From Camellia lanceoleosa (taxonomy: Eukaryota; Streptophyta; Magnoliopsida; Ericales; Theaceae): DNA of 64,000 bases. A program made the translations under genes and the position numbers. Under the pieces are notes generated by a model. That model had not been told where the DNA came from. It saw only the letters and a program-made list of their open reading frames with translations, and searched no databases. The DNA lies in the NCBI GenBank assembly GCA_025200525.1, contig CM045762.1:107906682-107970681 (forward strand), written 5' to 3'. Every line of letters begins with the position of its first letter. The first letter of the stretch is position 1. Positions 23,370-34,024 of this stretch are shown piece after piece.

Positions 23370-23640
23370 TAGGCAATGACATGCCAACAACAACTGGGCT
23401 CCGCTCTGATATAGCGACCCAATGCCTTGGCAAAGTGAAGGCAAATGGTAAGAACAAGTTAGGGGCCGGTATTGGTCCCTATGAACACCTTTTGTAGACT
23501 GCTGAGGCTTTGAAGGCCGAAGGACTAAACAAACAGCAAGTGCTCGCAGTTGTTGCAAAGACCGTGGATGACGCTTTTGCCATTCAGGATGAGAGCATTC
23601 TGAATCAAGAGGTAAGCCGGGAAAAGGAATGTCATACTAG
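23370..23640 (+). other. Insert between two gag copies, unrecognised coding-like segment
   Basis: Between the two gag zinc-knuckle copies lies a segment whose plus-strand frame reads NDMPTTTGLRSDIATQCLG, KVKANGKNKLGAGIGPYEHL and, after one stop, AEALKAEGLNKQQVLAVVAK and TVDDAFAIQDESILNQEVS. This does not look like Tat gag and has the composition of an ordinary soluble protein with helix-forming stretches. It may be a captured host gene piece. I do not recognise the family and assign no function. Confidence 0.35.
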
Positions 23641-24058
23641 AAACATTCCTTTCAGCTCCAATCCTACACTCAGAAGAGATCATCAAACCCAGTCAGCACC
23701 TGCCAATCCCTTTGCTGGTACATTCAACCTGACCACATAAACCTTGAAGTATCAACCTTGAGGCCAGAGGGTCTTCAATCCCCTCTACATGACTTTGTCC
23801 AAAGCTCTCCAAATCCTTATAAAACAAGGCCATCTCAAACCTCTTAAGCCTCGGCCCCTCCCGGATCCCCTTCTAGCTACGCATGATCCGGCCCAGTATT
23901 GTGCCTTCCATAAACAAAACGGCCATGACACTGACGTTTGTTTTCGTCTTCGCCATGAAATAAAAGATCTGATTGATAACGAGGTCATCATCGCACCAGG
24001 TCCTACAAAGTCTATCGGTACTGGATCAATGAACTTGGGGGATAATGTGATTATGTGA
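23640..24058 (+). pseudogene. Second copy of gag zinc-knuckle region in right Tat element
   Basis: Repeats the C-terminal gag module: NPFAGTFNL, then MTLSKALQILIKQGHLKPLK, PLPDPLLATHDPAQYCAF and YCAFHKQNGHDTDVCFRL, then EIKDLIDNEVIIAPG. It is as similar to the left-element gag as to the first copy in this element, so it may have come from a different Tat copy by recombination. Confidence 0.75.
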
Positions 24059-24540
24059 TCAGGGGATGAACCACCTACAAATGGCACTCAGTTTACTTCA
24101 GATATAGCGGATGGCACGCGCTGTTTTGAGAAATTTGTGAATGCTGTTTATTTTACATTCTGACTTGGGTATTGGGTCAGTCTTTTTGTGTTGTATTGAG
24201 TCAGTCTTTTTGTACTGAGTCGGTCGAGTCTAACTTGTTGTATCGAGTCAGTCCTGTTGTGTCAGAGTTAGGTGATTTCAGGGGTGTTACCTCGGACATT
24301 GTTATCTTGTTTTGTGTTTGTCTTTTACACTCTTTCTTTTGCATCTGTTTCCGCCATGGAGCCAGTTGTGCCAGCAAATCTGAATGAAACGGCAGAGATT
24401 TTCACTTACTTTTATGTGCCTTGAAATCATTGCATTGACTTAAGTTTTTCAAAACTTTTTCTAACACTATGATGAAAACAAAGAGGAAGGAATTCCTCGG
24501 GATTTATGAAATTTGATCAACTGAGAGAAAGAGAGGCATG
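24059..24540 (+). other. Non-coding stretch with short repeats
   Basis: No gene. At 24170-24260 a degenerate 25-30-bp repeat built on 'gtattgagtcagtctttttg' occurs about three times. Confidence 0.5.
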
Positions 24541-25310
24541 CTAAGCCCTTAATGAATGAGATCATGTTTGTTAATGTGAGTACTGAGAAGGATCCTAGCT
24601 TGATCCAGATTGGTTCTACATTGTCTTCGACTTGAGCGACTAGTCGCTTTCTTAAAAGATTTCAAAAAATGTTTTGCATCGTCCAGTAAAGACATGCGTG
24701 GAATTGATCTTGAGATTGTGCAGTATAGGATCGCTCTCAGCCTCAAGACTCAACCCCTTTTGCTTTCAAACCTTGAACTTGGATTCAGAATGTTCAACGG
24801 TAAACCACAATGTGAGGCTTGTATGGCCAGATTTCAAGCAGCCCATGAATTAGGGGCAATAAGGTCATATGACATCCAAGGAGGCCCCCCAAGCCAGATT
24901 TGAAGCAGCCTTCGAACTAAGGGCAATAAGGTCAGATTGATCAAAGGAAGCTTGTAAAGCTAGATCAGAAGTAGCCCTTGAACTAGGGGCAAAGATGTCA
25001 AATGTGCTCAAAGATTCAAAAGATGGATCATTCTGCAAACCAATGAAGATTGGCAAGAAAGCCAAATTCTAGTAGCTCGAAGAAGAAAGTATTGTTGAAG
25101 GACAACCAAGTTCCTATCCATAACACTAGGGGCAAATTTAGCCCCAATTGGATGAACTTCTACATCATCAACGAACAGCAGCCATTCTCCTGGATTCAGA
25201 TGGCTTCGGGAACTCAATACCATTCAACATGGACCAAGTTAAACGTTTTTATCCTTGAGAGGCTCGCTGGGCCGAAAACCCAGAAGGGTGACCCAGGCAA
25301 AATTTAGAGC
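24540..25310 (+). pseudogene. Collapsed pol of right Tat element
   Basis: Only the two ends of pol remain. At 24565-24770 frames match the RT-entry segment of the left element (VSTEKDPSLIQIGSTLSS, DFKKCFASSSKDMRGIDLE). At 25190-25300 a segment (SIPFNMDQVKRFYP) resembles the polyprotein C-terminus. Between them, 24780-25180 holds short repeated phrases (tagggcaataaggtcag, occurring twice or more) and no RT, RNase H or integrase. Over 3 kb of pol has therefore been deleted. Confidence 0.65.
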
Positions 25311-25443
25311 AAATGAAAAAGAAAAGAAGAAAAAGGGAAAAGAAAAGATGAAAAGAAAAGAAAATGAAAAAAATGCAAAGAAAAAAAAAAGAAAGAAGAA
25401 AAGAAAAAGAAAAGAAGAACAAATGAAAAGAAAAAAAAAAAAC
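25311..25443 (+). repeat. Purine-only tract (A/G)
   Basis: About 130 bases almost entirely A and G, built on gaaaa and gaagaaaag units. It lies just after the collapsed polyprotein end. It could be an expanded polypurine tract or a simple-sequence repeat. Confidence 0.75.
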
Positions 25444-25499
25444 AGAGCTTGTAAGGTTGAAAACCCAGAAGGGCAACCTTGGCAAAAGTTAGAGCACAA

Positions 25500-25625
25500 A
25501 AGGAGACTGTCAACACCCAAGTGCACCTTAACCGGAACTACGTATGGCCTGATTCCTATGACTGGGATACGTAGGCAACTTCATCCTGAAGTTCAGCCCC
25601 AATCATTTTTAGCCTGCTTGGCTCA
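25500..25625 (+). other. Conserved non-coding block of Tat 3' region
   Basis: Contains 'ggaactacgtatggcctga' and 'gggatacgtaggcaac', with a homologue in the left element at about 3450-3520 in reverse complement. Two copies of an 'aaacccagaaggg' phrase (25275 and 25460) flank the purine tract. Confidence 0.55.
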
Positions 25626-26079
25626 TCCATGTTGATTGGTTTGCCCTTGTTCAACTCAGCTATCTTATCCATGTTCAAATTGGCTTGTCTTCGTTCAAAT
25701 TCGGATTGTCCTATTCCGTTAGAAGGTTCAGCTACAAGATTCAAGTTCAAATCTAAGGTTGTGCATCTTAAGAGTAAATTTCGTGTTGGTTGAGCAGTGG
25801 CCATTTGCAAAAATAGTTTTGAGGATTTTTACTGAGGTTGACTAATTCTCTAAAAAATTATTCATTTTTTCCAAAATTAGACCATTTCTTGGACCCAAAA
25901 AAGGAAAATTTTAAGTGCTCACAACTTGACTTACATGATTTCAAATCAAAAAATCGAACAAGCATGTTAATCAAACTCTCATATTGGTCAAAATTGTTTT
26001 AGCAGAATCCAAAAAAAAAAAAAAATGGTCAAAATGATGAACTAGGGGCACAGTCGAGTCAGGTTTTTTTGTCTTTGCC

Positions 26080-26840
26080 CCCTTGTCAACATACTTTCCA
26101 GAAAGGGCACCATATTTGCCGGAAAGGGCACTATACTTGCTAGAAAAGGGCACAACTGAAGCTAACAGCAAAGAGCCGAAAGCTCTCTCATCCTCCAAGC
26201 AGTGAGGTATCAAGCTAAGTGCAACGCACGAATTGGAAATGGAGCTGGATATTCATTTCCCTCATTCAGACGATCACACCCAAATTGGCGTCTGACCTAT
26301 AATGGGGACATAGAAAATGTAATGTGTGAGGCCAATCAATTATATACCTGGATCAATTGTATACCTGGCCGGTGAGACATGTTGTAACTTATCTTGGTCA
26401 AGCTAAGACAAGGGCATCATCAATTGATGTCAGCTGCAGATCTGTTACACATCTAGTTGCACCACAACCCCACTGTGGGAGAAGCTCACTAGTTGTGAGC
26501 GAAAAAAGGAGAATCTAGTAGAATACTAGGGGCACGAGCCCACAACTTCCTGCTTATCCATCAACCACCCGGGGAAAGCATAAAAAATAAGAAAGATTAA
26601 AGAATAGAGAGATGTACATTGAGAGAAAAGTGAGGATAGGGCTTTTTTTAGAGAAAAAGAGATTGAGTGCCATAGTGATGTGAGAATCACAAATAAGAAA
26701 GGGTAGGAAAGAATACCTGGAGAAGCTGTGGGCTCCTTGTGAACTAAGAGGTCTCTCGCCTTTGTAACACATTTGAGTGTTGTGTTTGTTGTTTTTTGTT
26801 TGCCTCGATTCTTGTTTTGAGTCGTTTTGAGTGTCAATAG
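26080..26840 (-). pseudogene. Antisense extra ORF remnant of right Tat element
   Basis: Minus-strand frames align with the DUF7745-like ORF of the left element: the intron-side segment around 26720-26580 (SQCTSLYSLI and FPGWLMDKQE against FSQYTSLYSLI and FPGVAYG), then near 26310 an IGLTHYIFYV-like segment, and near 26200 a YLTAWRMRELSAL-like segment. The orientation is again opposite to pol. The N-terminal part is missing. A three-unit repeat of 'gaaagggcac' phrases sits at 26095-26150. Confidence 0.55.
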
Positions 26841-27480
26841 ATGTGTTTAGGTTGTTTTACCTTTGTTTTTCCTTTGTTGAGTCATTTTGACTTGGGTCAG
26901 TCATAGGCTCAAATACCTGGTTAAGAACTTATTCTCAATTTCAATTTCAAAAATAAATCATTTTGTGCTCAGAGTGCCGTGTTGTTCTCCACATATGTGC
27001 AAAACAGGATTTGTTCTTTTACAAAGCAGCAGGGTTCAACCCTGATCATATGAGAACAATAGAACAATGATCTAACTAAAGCTATATAGGTTCCAGACTG
27101 CAAAGTAAAAGAAAAGAGTAGAAATTTGGAGCATCTGAGTTTGTTTCACCTTCAACAAATTTTGGGATTGAATTCCGAATGTACCTTTTCAGGCCTTGTC
27201 AATGCTCCGAAGTATAAGTGTACCTCTACCTCAAGCTCAAGCCTGCTTCAAGCCAGAATGGAAATCAGAAGTGTTCTCCCGAAGTACCATTTCCTGCCAG
27301 AGACATCTTGGCTATGTTTGCAATGAGTTCCTAGGAGATCAACTGAGACGGTGGAAACTAGAGTTCGAATGGCTGATACCTAGAATGCAAAGGTTCGGGA
27401 TTTTCGAGGCTTATGGAGAAGTGGTTTGGAAATACTCTTCTGATCCTGGGAGATGCTAGTGATCCTCAACTAGTAACCTG
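26841..27480. other. Junction region without a recognised gene
   Basis: A plus-strand frame at 27196-27459 (FLGDQLRRWKLEFEWLIPRM) is open for 87 codons but I do not recognise it, and it has no supporting context. The right Tat element ends somewhere in this stretch without a 3' LTR. Confidence 0.3.
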
Positions 27481-28100
27481 AAAAGATGGAAACACTCCGG
27501 TCGGGGGTGCCGAAATTTGCACTCCGACGGACAAGTTAGTTCAGACACTCAAGATAGCTTCTTGTCTAAGTTAAGTGGAGTGATTCTTACATACCTACTA
27601 AATATGTTGTTCCTATATTTATACCCGTTTCTCTCGATCCTCGGGGCCAGGGCCTACTTTTTGATCATTATCCTTTACATTATCCGGCTCCAATGCTACA
27701 CACTTATTCGGCCCAAATATTGCATTCGGATACAGCCGATTATTATCAGCCTTGTATTGCGCGCGCCTTCTATCTTTGTCAATTATTCAACTCCCACAAT
27801 TGCTCCCCGAACTCTCTATTGACGGTAGTTAATCAGCTTGTTTGGTCTTGAATTGGAAAAGTTAAAATAGGTCAGGCGGCTTCGCGTACCCCAATATAGA
27901 TGTCAGGATGCGCACACCTTTTCGTTCATCATTACGCTTTCCCGCCTCAATCATGCGTTTTGCATTTATTGTGATTTGAAATTTCAGTCCTTTCGAATGC
28001 ACAGTTCGTCGAGTATTCGAGACTCTTGGACCACCAGCGGATATCCCTTCTCTGACTCGCATGTTCTGCAACTCTTCTCTGTCTACCCTCATCTCCGTTT
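27481..28100. repeat. Probable LTR piece before the PF04195-like gene
   Basis: Contains 'aacactccggtcgggg' and 'cactccgacggacaagttag', which resemble phrases common in plant gypsy LTRs (a Tat-type guess). If it is the 3' LTR of a minus-strand Tat element, the plus-strand gene to its right is that element's antisense ORF. Boundaries are not defined. Confidence 0.35.
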
Positions 28101-28188
28101 AATCTTCGTAAGTCTTCTTCTCCCTTCTTTACGATCCTATTTTCTGTTTGTCATTTTGATTCTGGTGAAACCTTGAATCCCTGCGAAC

Positions 28189-30315
28189 ATGGCGAAACAC
28201 TTGAAAGACCTCCTTTCCAAGGGTCGTATTTCCGGATTCCGGAGACATTTTTCCATTCCCGACGACGTCCACTTATCTCTTGTAACGAACAGTACCCTTG
28301 ATATGGAGAGGGAGGATCAGAATACGATCGTCTTCCCTCTCCTATCCATAGCGGAGGGCGGAGTCTGTTTTCCCCTACACCCATTGCTTAGGGCCGTCCT
28401 TCGCTATTGGAGTTTGATTCCCTCTCAACCTAACGTAAATTTCTTTCAAATCATCATGGGGGTAATTGAGTTGAACTGACGTCTTAGGATCAACCTTGGC
28501 ATTCCGGCGATTCGGCACTGCTACGCTTTGGCCAAATCTTCCGGTCGGCTGGGGTGATACTTTCTCAGGGCCAAGGACACTGACCATCACTTGATAACCA
28601 TGCTTGCCAGTTCTGGTAAGAGGGTTGACGACGTAATGGTCAATGTCCGAGGTAATTGGGAGTTTGGTGAAGGCGAAGACCGTCTAGATCCTATTCCCAG
28701 ATGAAAGGGTGATCCAGGTTGCCGCGTAACGCCTTGTTGTTTATTGACTTACCCTTTACTCGGCTTTTTTCCTTTAATCACCCATTGTTCTTTGCAGGTA
28801 ACCGATTGAAGAAAATTCTTCCCTCAACCGACAGGGCGATCCTTAAGGAGATCAAGTCTGTGCTTAGATACTTCGGCCATCCAAACATACAAAAGCAAGG
28901 GAGAGCGGCTCACATACTCCTCCGATATGAACCGACTTATACTACATTCTCGGCTGCGGAAGGCATTCCAATTCCATCTGGCGATCAACACCTTTCGGCT
29001 CTTATCTTTCCCAGCTTCAAGAGCCTTAGGCAAATCGGCCTCGAAGATTCGGATTCGAGGACAAAGGCTGAGCCGGTGGTTGAGGTAGTTGCCGAACCAA
29101 CCAGAGAAGTTGTTGGGGAGGCCGAAGAGGTCGACGAAGTGATACACTCAGCGTTTGAGGCTGCGGGACTTAACCAGCCTTCACCGTCCACTTCGGGTCG
29201 GACAGAGTTTTCATCTGGAGATATTTTTGCAAATTTGGGGGACCTACTCGGCGATATTTTTGAAGCTATGGCTAGGGAACGCCTTACGCAGTTGGCGCGA
29301 AAGAAAAATGCCGAGCGAATGGCTGCTCGAAAAAAGGCCGAGGCCGCCCATTCTGAGCCCACCTTGATTAAAACTTTCGTACCCATTATTGAAGAGACGA
29401 TTCAGGTCGCTGAGGCTGAAATGGGGGAAGAGGTTGAGGAACAGGTCATTGATGAATGGATAATTCTGGAGGAGCGGGGCGAAAAGCATAGTGCCGAGGG
29501 AGAAGCTGGGTCGGAAATTAGCCTTGCTGCCAAACGGCCTCATTTAGAATCGGGTGTGGCTGCGCCTTTTATTGTTCGGCCTAAGATCAACGATACGCCG
29601 ATCTTCTCCGATGCTTCAGCCATTGAGGATCCAGCCGTGGCGTTGAGCCTCGCGGTTTCAATTTCCTTGCCGACTGACGTCGCAGCCTTTCGCACCGTAT
29701 CGGATGTTATGGTCGTAGCCCTATCTGCGCAGTCGGCATTCCTGGTTTGTGACCATCTCAAATTCTCTTGACTTTGTTTTCGTTGAAGATATTTGACGAT
29801 CCCAACTTATTTTGCAGATTGTTGGCAGGATCGCGGACCTAGGCCGCCGTCTCCATGAAGCCCTCGGCAAAGTTGATCGTTTGCAAGCGGAGGCGGACAG
29901 CCAAAAGAGTAGGGCCAAATTTGAAAGTATGAGAGTCGCGATGGAGAGTGCGCAAGATGAAGCAGAGAAAGAGAGGGCTCACTCAGCTGAACAGTTCCGC
30001 TCTGACGCTGAGAGTAGGGCAAATGCGAGTGAAGAATCGCTCAAGTTAGCCAAGGAGGCGCTTGCCGAGGCGGAGGTCCAGTTAGCGAAGCTCAAGGCCG
30101 CCAAGGAGAAAGCCGATTCTGAAGCTTCTGCGGCATTTGAGGCAGGAAAAAGCGCCGCCTTCACGGAATATGTAGATGAAGTCCCCAAATTCGAGAATCG
30201 AGGGTTCAAACATGGATGGCTCAAAGCCCTTGCTGCTGCTGGAGTTACATTGGCCTTGCCAATTCCCTATGAGCAAGTGGATGTTGAGCCACTTGAATCT
30301 GACCCCGAGGATTGA
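28189..30315 (+). pseudogene. Three-exon PF04195-like 'putative gypsy-type transposon' gene
   Basis: Exon 1 (28189-28717) holds the domain: GRISGFRRHFSIPDDVHLSL, FPLLSIAEGGVCFPLHPLLR, FFQIIMGVIELN, LGIPAIRHCYALAK and VRGNWEFGEGEDRLDPIPR. Intron 28718-28797 ends tttgcag. Exon 2 (28798-29744) encodes an acidic, Ala/Glu-rich region. Intron 29745-29817 also ends tttgcag. Exon 3 (29818-30315) is a coiled coil (LHEALGKVDRLQAEADSQKS onward) ending with FENRGFKHGWLKAL and an acidic tail. Exon 1 has three in-frame TGA stops (28477, about 28553, 28702); the first replaces an expected Arg codon, consistent with CGA to TGA change. Such genes are found as extra ORFs of Tat elements; the function is unknown. 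Confidence 0.75.
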
Positions 30316-30534
30316 TCTTAGAGTCATCTTGATTTTATTAAGTGCCTTTGATTTTGATGTAAGTTTTTGTTCGGTACACTTTTTGTTGGCTCAAGGTAAT
30401 TTTCATGTATAAATTGGTAACTATTTGTGCTCAATTTATTAATGAAAACTGCCTTGGTATTTCTCCACTACTTGTCCATGGTTTGTGAAGTTATGTTAAT
30501 GAAGGATACTTTGCCTTTCATGAATTTGGATAAA

Positions 30535-30765
30535 ATCAGGAATTGAATTATCAGAAATTGAATTAGAAATTCATGTGCCGAATCAGAAATTGAATTAGAA
30601 ATTCGTGTGCCGAATCAGAAATTGAATATCCTATGACAATATTGAATTATCATTTATGTGCCGCGTAGTGGGTACTGAGCCGAATCGATTGATGAATACT
30701 GAGCCGAATCTACGACAATATTGAATTATCATTTATGTGCCGCATAGTGGGTACTGAGCCGAATC
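30535..30765 (+). repeat. 32-bp and about 75-bp tandem repeats
   Basis: At 30550-30625 a 32-bp unit (cagaaattgaattagaaatt plus catgtgccgaat) occurs about 2.5 times. At 30635-30765 a unit containing 'gaattatcatttatgtgccg' and 'gtgggtactgagccgaat' occurs twice. Confidence 0.75.
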
Positions 30766-31080
30766 AATTGATGAATCTGCCCTTGCCCCAGGCAGTGCAT
30801 GATCATTCTGGCACCAGAGGAGATGACCTTAAGATTTGTGAAGGATCGATTCATGAGCCGGCTGGGGTACATAAGCCGAATAGATTGATGAATCTGCCCT
30901 TGCCCCAGGCGATGCATGATCATTCGGGCGCCGAAGGAGACGACCTTAAGATTTGTGACGGATTGATTCATGAGCCGACTGGGGTACATAAGCCGAATAG
31001 ATTGATGAATCTACCCTTGCCCAGGCGGTACATGATCATTCGGGCGCTGGAGGGGACGACCTTAAGATTTTTGATAGATC
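30759..31080 (+). repeat. 117-bp tandem repeat, nearly three copies
   Basis: The unit starts gccgaat(c/a)(a/g)attgatgaat and includes cccttgccccaggc, catgatcattc, gacgaccttaagattt and gattcatgagccg. Copies begin near 30759, 30878 and 30995. Since 117 is divisible by three, the frame stays open through all copies. The repeat lies between two genes sharing the C-terminal ENRGF.HGW motif. Confidence 0.8.
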
Positions 31081-31251
31081 TATCTGCCTTTGCCCCAAGT
31101 GGGTCGATCCAGTCAGCGCCAGGCGGTTGAGGTTTTTACAATTAATGAGATGGCCTCGAGGGTGCTGCCTCTGTAAAGGATAAATGATTAAAGGTAAAAC
31201 TTTTATGAGCATAGTAGACAACTGACTCCAGCGTTTGAAGGTATCGAGTGA

Positions 31252-32173
31252 ATGTCGGACATACTCTTCTTTAACAGTAGAGGGGAAGCGAGGACGCTGG
31301 CTGAGCTAGGTAGAGACATGAATCGAGGTAATGACCCTCCGCGCACAGGAAGCAGGAGTTCCAGGGATCGAGAGAGGCGTCAGTCTCCTCGACGTCGAAG
31401 CAGGTCACCCAGGCGGGACAAGCAGTCGCAGGGCAAAACTTCTCAACCTCGAGTCGAGGAGGGGACCTGAGGCGAATCCGCGCCCATTGAGCTTCGCGGT
31501 ATTTGTGGGGAACAGACCCATGACAGAGGCGGACTCGATCGTTCGAGACCCAAATGTAGCGGTCGAGTTTGCTTGACAAATTTTGCCATCTAAGGTTCAA
31601 CAATTGATGGTAGGTCGCCAGGACTACGAAGTGTTTCGCGAAGGCGTTCACGGGGCGGTGAAGGGGCTGTACACTGCCTATGAAATCGGCATGCGGTTGC
31701 GCGCTGCCCGTCGAGAAATAGAGAAGAAGGATGAACGTATTCGAAGTTTGGAGGCCCGCGCGGAGGCGGCTAAGCGCGAGTTGAGGAAGACCAAGGTGGC
31801 CCAGGCTCAACCCGCCGGGCAGGGAAACCCAATCGTGGAAGAGAGGGTTACCAGTCGGCTCATCAGTTCAGCGCTTGCCGATCGTGAGATGGCGAGTATG
31901 TTCGCAATGGAGAACGCGAAGGGAAGGGCCTACGAGAAATGTTTCCATGAAGGCCGAAAAGTTAGAATCTAGAAAACCAAGGAAAAACTTACCGAAGCAG
32001 TTTGCCGATGTGAGAATCGTGGATTTAGGCACGGTTGGATCAAGGCATCTCAAGCCGCAAAAGCTCTTCGAGCGGTAGGCATTGAATCGGCATCACCACT
32101 CTACCATAGTGAACGTTTTCCGTTTTCTGCTTTTGAAGTCGAGAAGAGTGATGATGAGGATGACGCCGTATAA
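31252..32173 (+). pseudogene. SR-rich, coiled-coil ORF related to the PF04195-like gene tail
   Basis: Starts MSDILFFNSRGEARTL, then an Arg/Ser-rich run (RSSRDRERRQSPRRRSRSPR), and after frame changes near 31467 and 31576 a coiled coil (RAARREIEKKDERIRSLEAR). A further stop at 31970 precedes CENRGFRHGWIKAS, which matches FENRGFKHGWLKAL at the end of the upstream gene. It ends with an acidic tail at 32173. The shared tail shows that both derive from the same kind of retrotransposon extra ORF; the SR-rich head differs. Broken by at least three lesions. Confidence 0.6.
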
Positions 32174-32639
32174 TTATATTTATTGTAAGGCTGAAACGCA
32201 GATCACATTCAAAACTATGTAATTTATTTCTTGTTTTGTTGAATAAAAAATGTTCTGTTATGAATATTTTACTGCAGTTCGTATTCGGCATGTGTTTCGT
32301 TTTATTGTGTTTGAATGAATATATAAGCGTTGACCGGCAAGGTCAATCCATACTTGATAGCCGTTTACTCTTGACAAGCTATTGTAACCTGAAGCCAAAA
32401 GTCGGTGGGTAGAGTGGCTTTGGCAAATTCAACTCGGCTCGGGGCCTAGATTTTTGGCCAGTGCACGCGCTTCAAAAAGTCATTTGGATAACTACGTCGT
32501 GGCGAATGTCAACCAACATTTTTCTCATGGAGTTTAGTGTTAGTGAAATCGCCTCGGGATTGGGGCCTCGAGATCGCTGCCAGTATTGAAAATAAAAGGA
32601 GTGGGCGCTTTGCGCAGATAAACAATCGCTCATGTGAGG

Positions 32640-33000
32640 TGGGATAAGTGGGGATGTTAGTTAGAGACTGCAGTTCAGCCGACCTTGGGGTTGCCATGGA
32701 TCATGGCAGAGAAGCCATTCGTATGGGAAATAGGGCGTCCGAAAGTTGGCATGAACCTTCAAGTCGTCGAAGCAGATCACCCCGAAAGGAAAGGCAACGA
32801 CAGTTGGATTCATCCCTACTCGACCTGGATCTTTGCCTTGACATTGTCAATGGTATCAGGGGAGGACTTGGGCACAGTTGGCTCGAGGCATTGCAAACCG
32901 CGGAGGACTTCCGGGTGACAGGAGTTGATTCGACGCTGCCGCTTTACCAATGCATCTTCTCCCCTTTTTATAAAGCAAGTAAATCCATATAACATTATGA
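32640..33000 (+). pseudogene. Partial second copy of the SR-rich ORF
   Basis: Contains SSRRSRSPRKERQRQ and, in another frame, a block like the HGW tail of the preceding ORF ('ggacttgggcacagttggct' against 'ggatttaggcacggttggat' near 32020). It lacks the central coiled coil. Probably a tandem partial duplication or the relic of another copy. Confidence 0.5.
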
Positions 33001-33629
33001 ATTTGAAGCTAGTGACTATATGCTTACGCAACTTATTATGCCTGTTTGAATGATGCATACCTTGTTAAATGGACGGAACCTTGTGGATGGCTTTGGTATC
33101 TAATTTCATGATGCATTATATGATATGAATCTAATTACATAATTGATTTTTTGTGACGATGATAGACAGTTTGGGTTACCAGCTTATCCCTAAGTGACTT
33201 ATAATATGGGACTTATCAAGTAATGGGATTTGCATATGAACATAGCAAAGAACATATGCTGATTGAAATTAATGCATACTGTGGAATGTATGAATTCTGT
33301 GTCTAGGGAAACGAAATCTATTATACTTTTGTATTTAAGAATTGTATGTTCTGTATTTGGGCATTAACACTGTGGAACTTATTGATGGGGAAATATTGTA
33401 ATGATAGACCCTACCTACTGAGGATTTTATGTCTTACATATTCTGCAATGGACTCGTGTAATCTTATCTTCCTTATCGCAATAAGTGTGGGATTACCCTG
33501 TGAATTGTTCGAACCCAAGGTATGTAAATATCTATGAAAGAATTGAACAATAATGTGAGATTGAGATTTCTACTTTATCATATGGTAAAACAAGTTTGGA
33601 GGACCAAACTTATTTAAAGGGGGGGAGAG
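33001..33629 (+). other. 3' internal tail and polypurine tract of a gypsy element
   Basis: No coding sequence. It ends with 'aaaggggggggagag'-type purines (33617-33629) directly before an LTR start, which fits the polypurine tract used for plus-strand priming. The element upstream of about 33000 is missing. Confidence 0.6.
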
Positions 33630-34024
33630 TGTAATAACCCCACCCTCATATCTGTTTCTGGTATATTTTCGATCTATTATTCTATGCATTTACTTGCTTT
33701 CTGTGAAAAGTGATTTCCATCTGTGGCATTTTTATTAGTGTATTTGGAACCTCCCTATTTTATTTTGGGGTATTGATTGTAGTGGTAATATGATGGTAAG
33801 GTAAGATTGGACCAAAAACTTTAATTCAACCAAATCGCCCACGATCAGCTGTCACTCTTTTGCCCTTTTCTTTTTTCACACTTAGAATTTGGATGTGAGG
33901 TTAGAACCATTGGAAAGCTTATTTTCAGGGCTTCAATTTGGGCACAAGAACGACCTAAAACGGAGTCCGGATGGGAGAGTTATACCTGTTTGAAGTTTTG
34001 AAATCTGTGCTGGGAGCAGGTCTG

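Noticed and set aside
25239..25526. Phe/Ser-rich 'membrane protein' on the minus strand
   Set aside because: It is the complement of the purine tract; low complexity only.
27196..27459. 87-codon plus-strand ORF as a gene
   Set aside because: No recognisable family, no start context and a position in a junction between broken elements.
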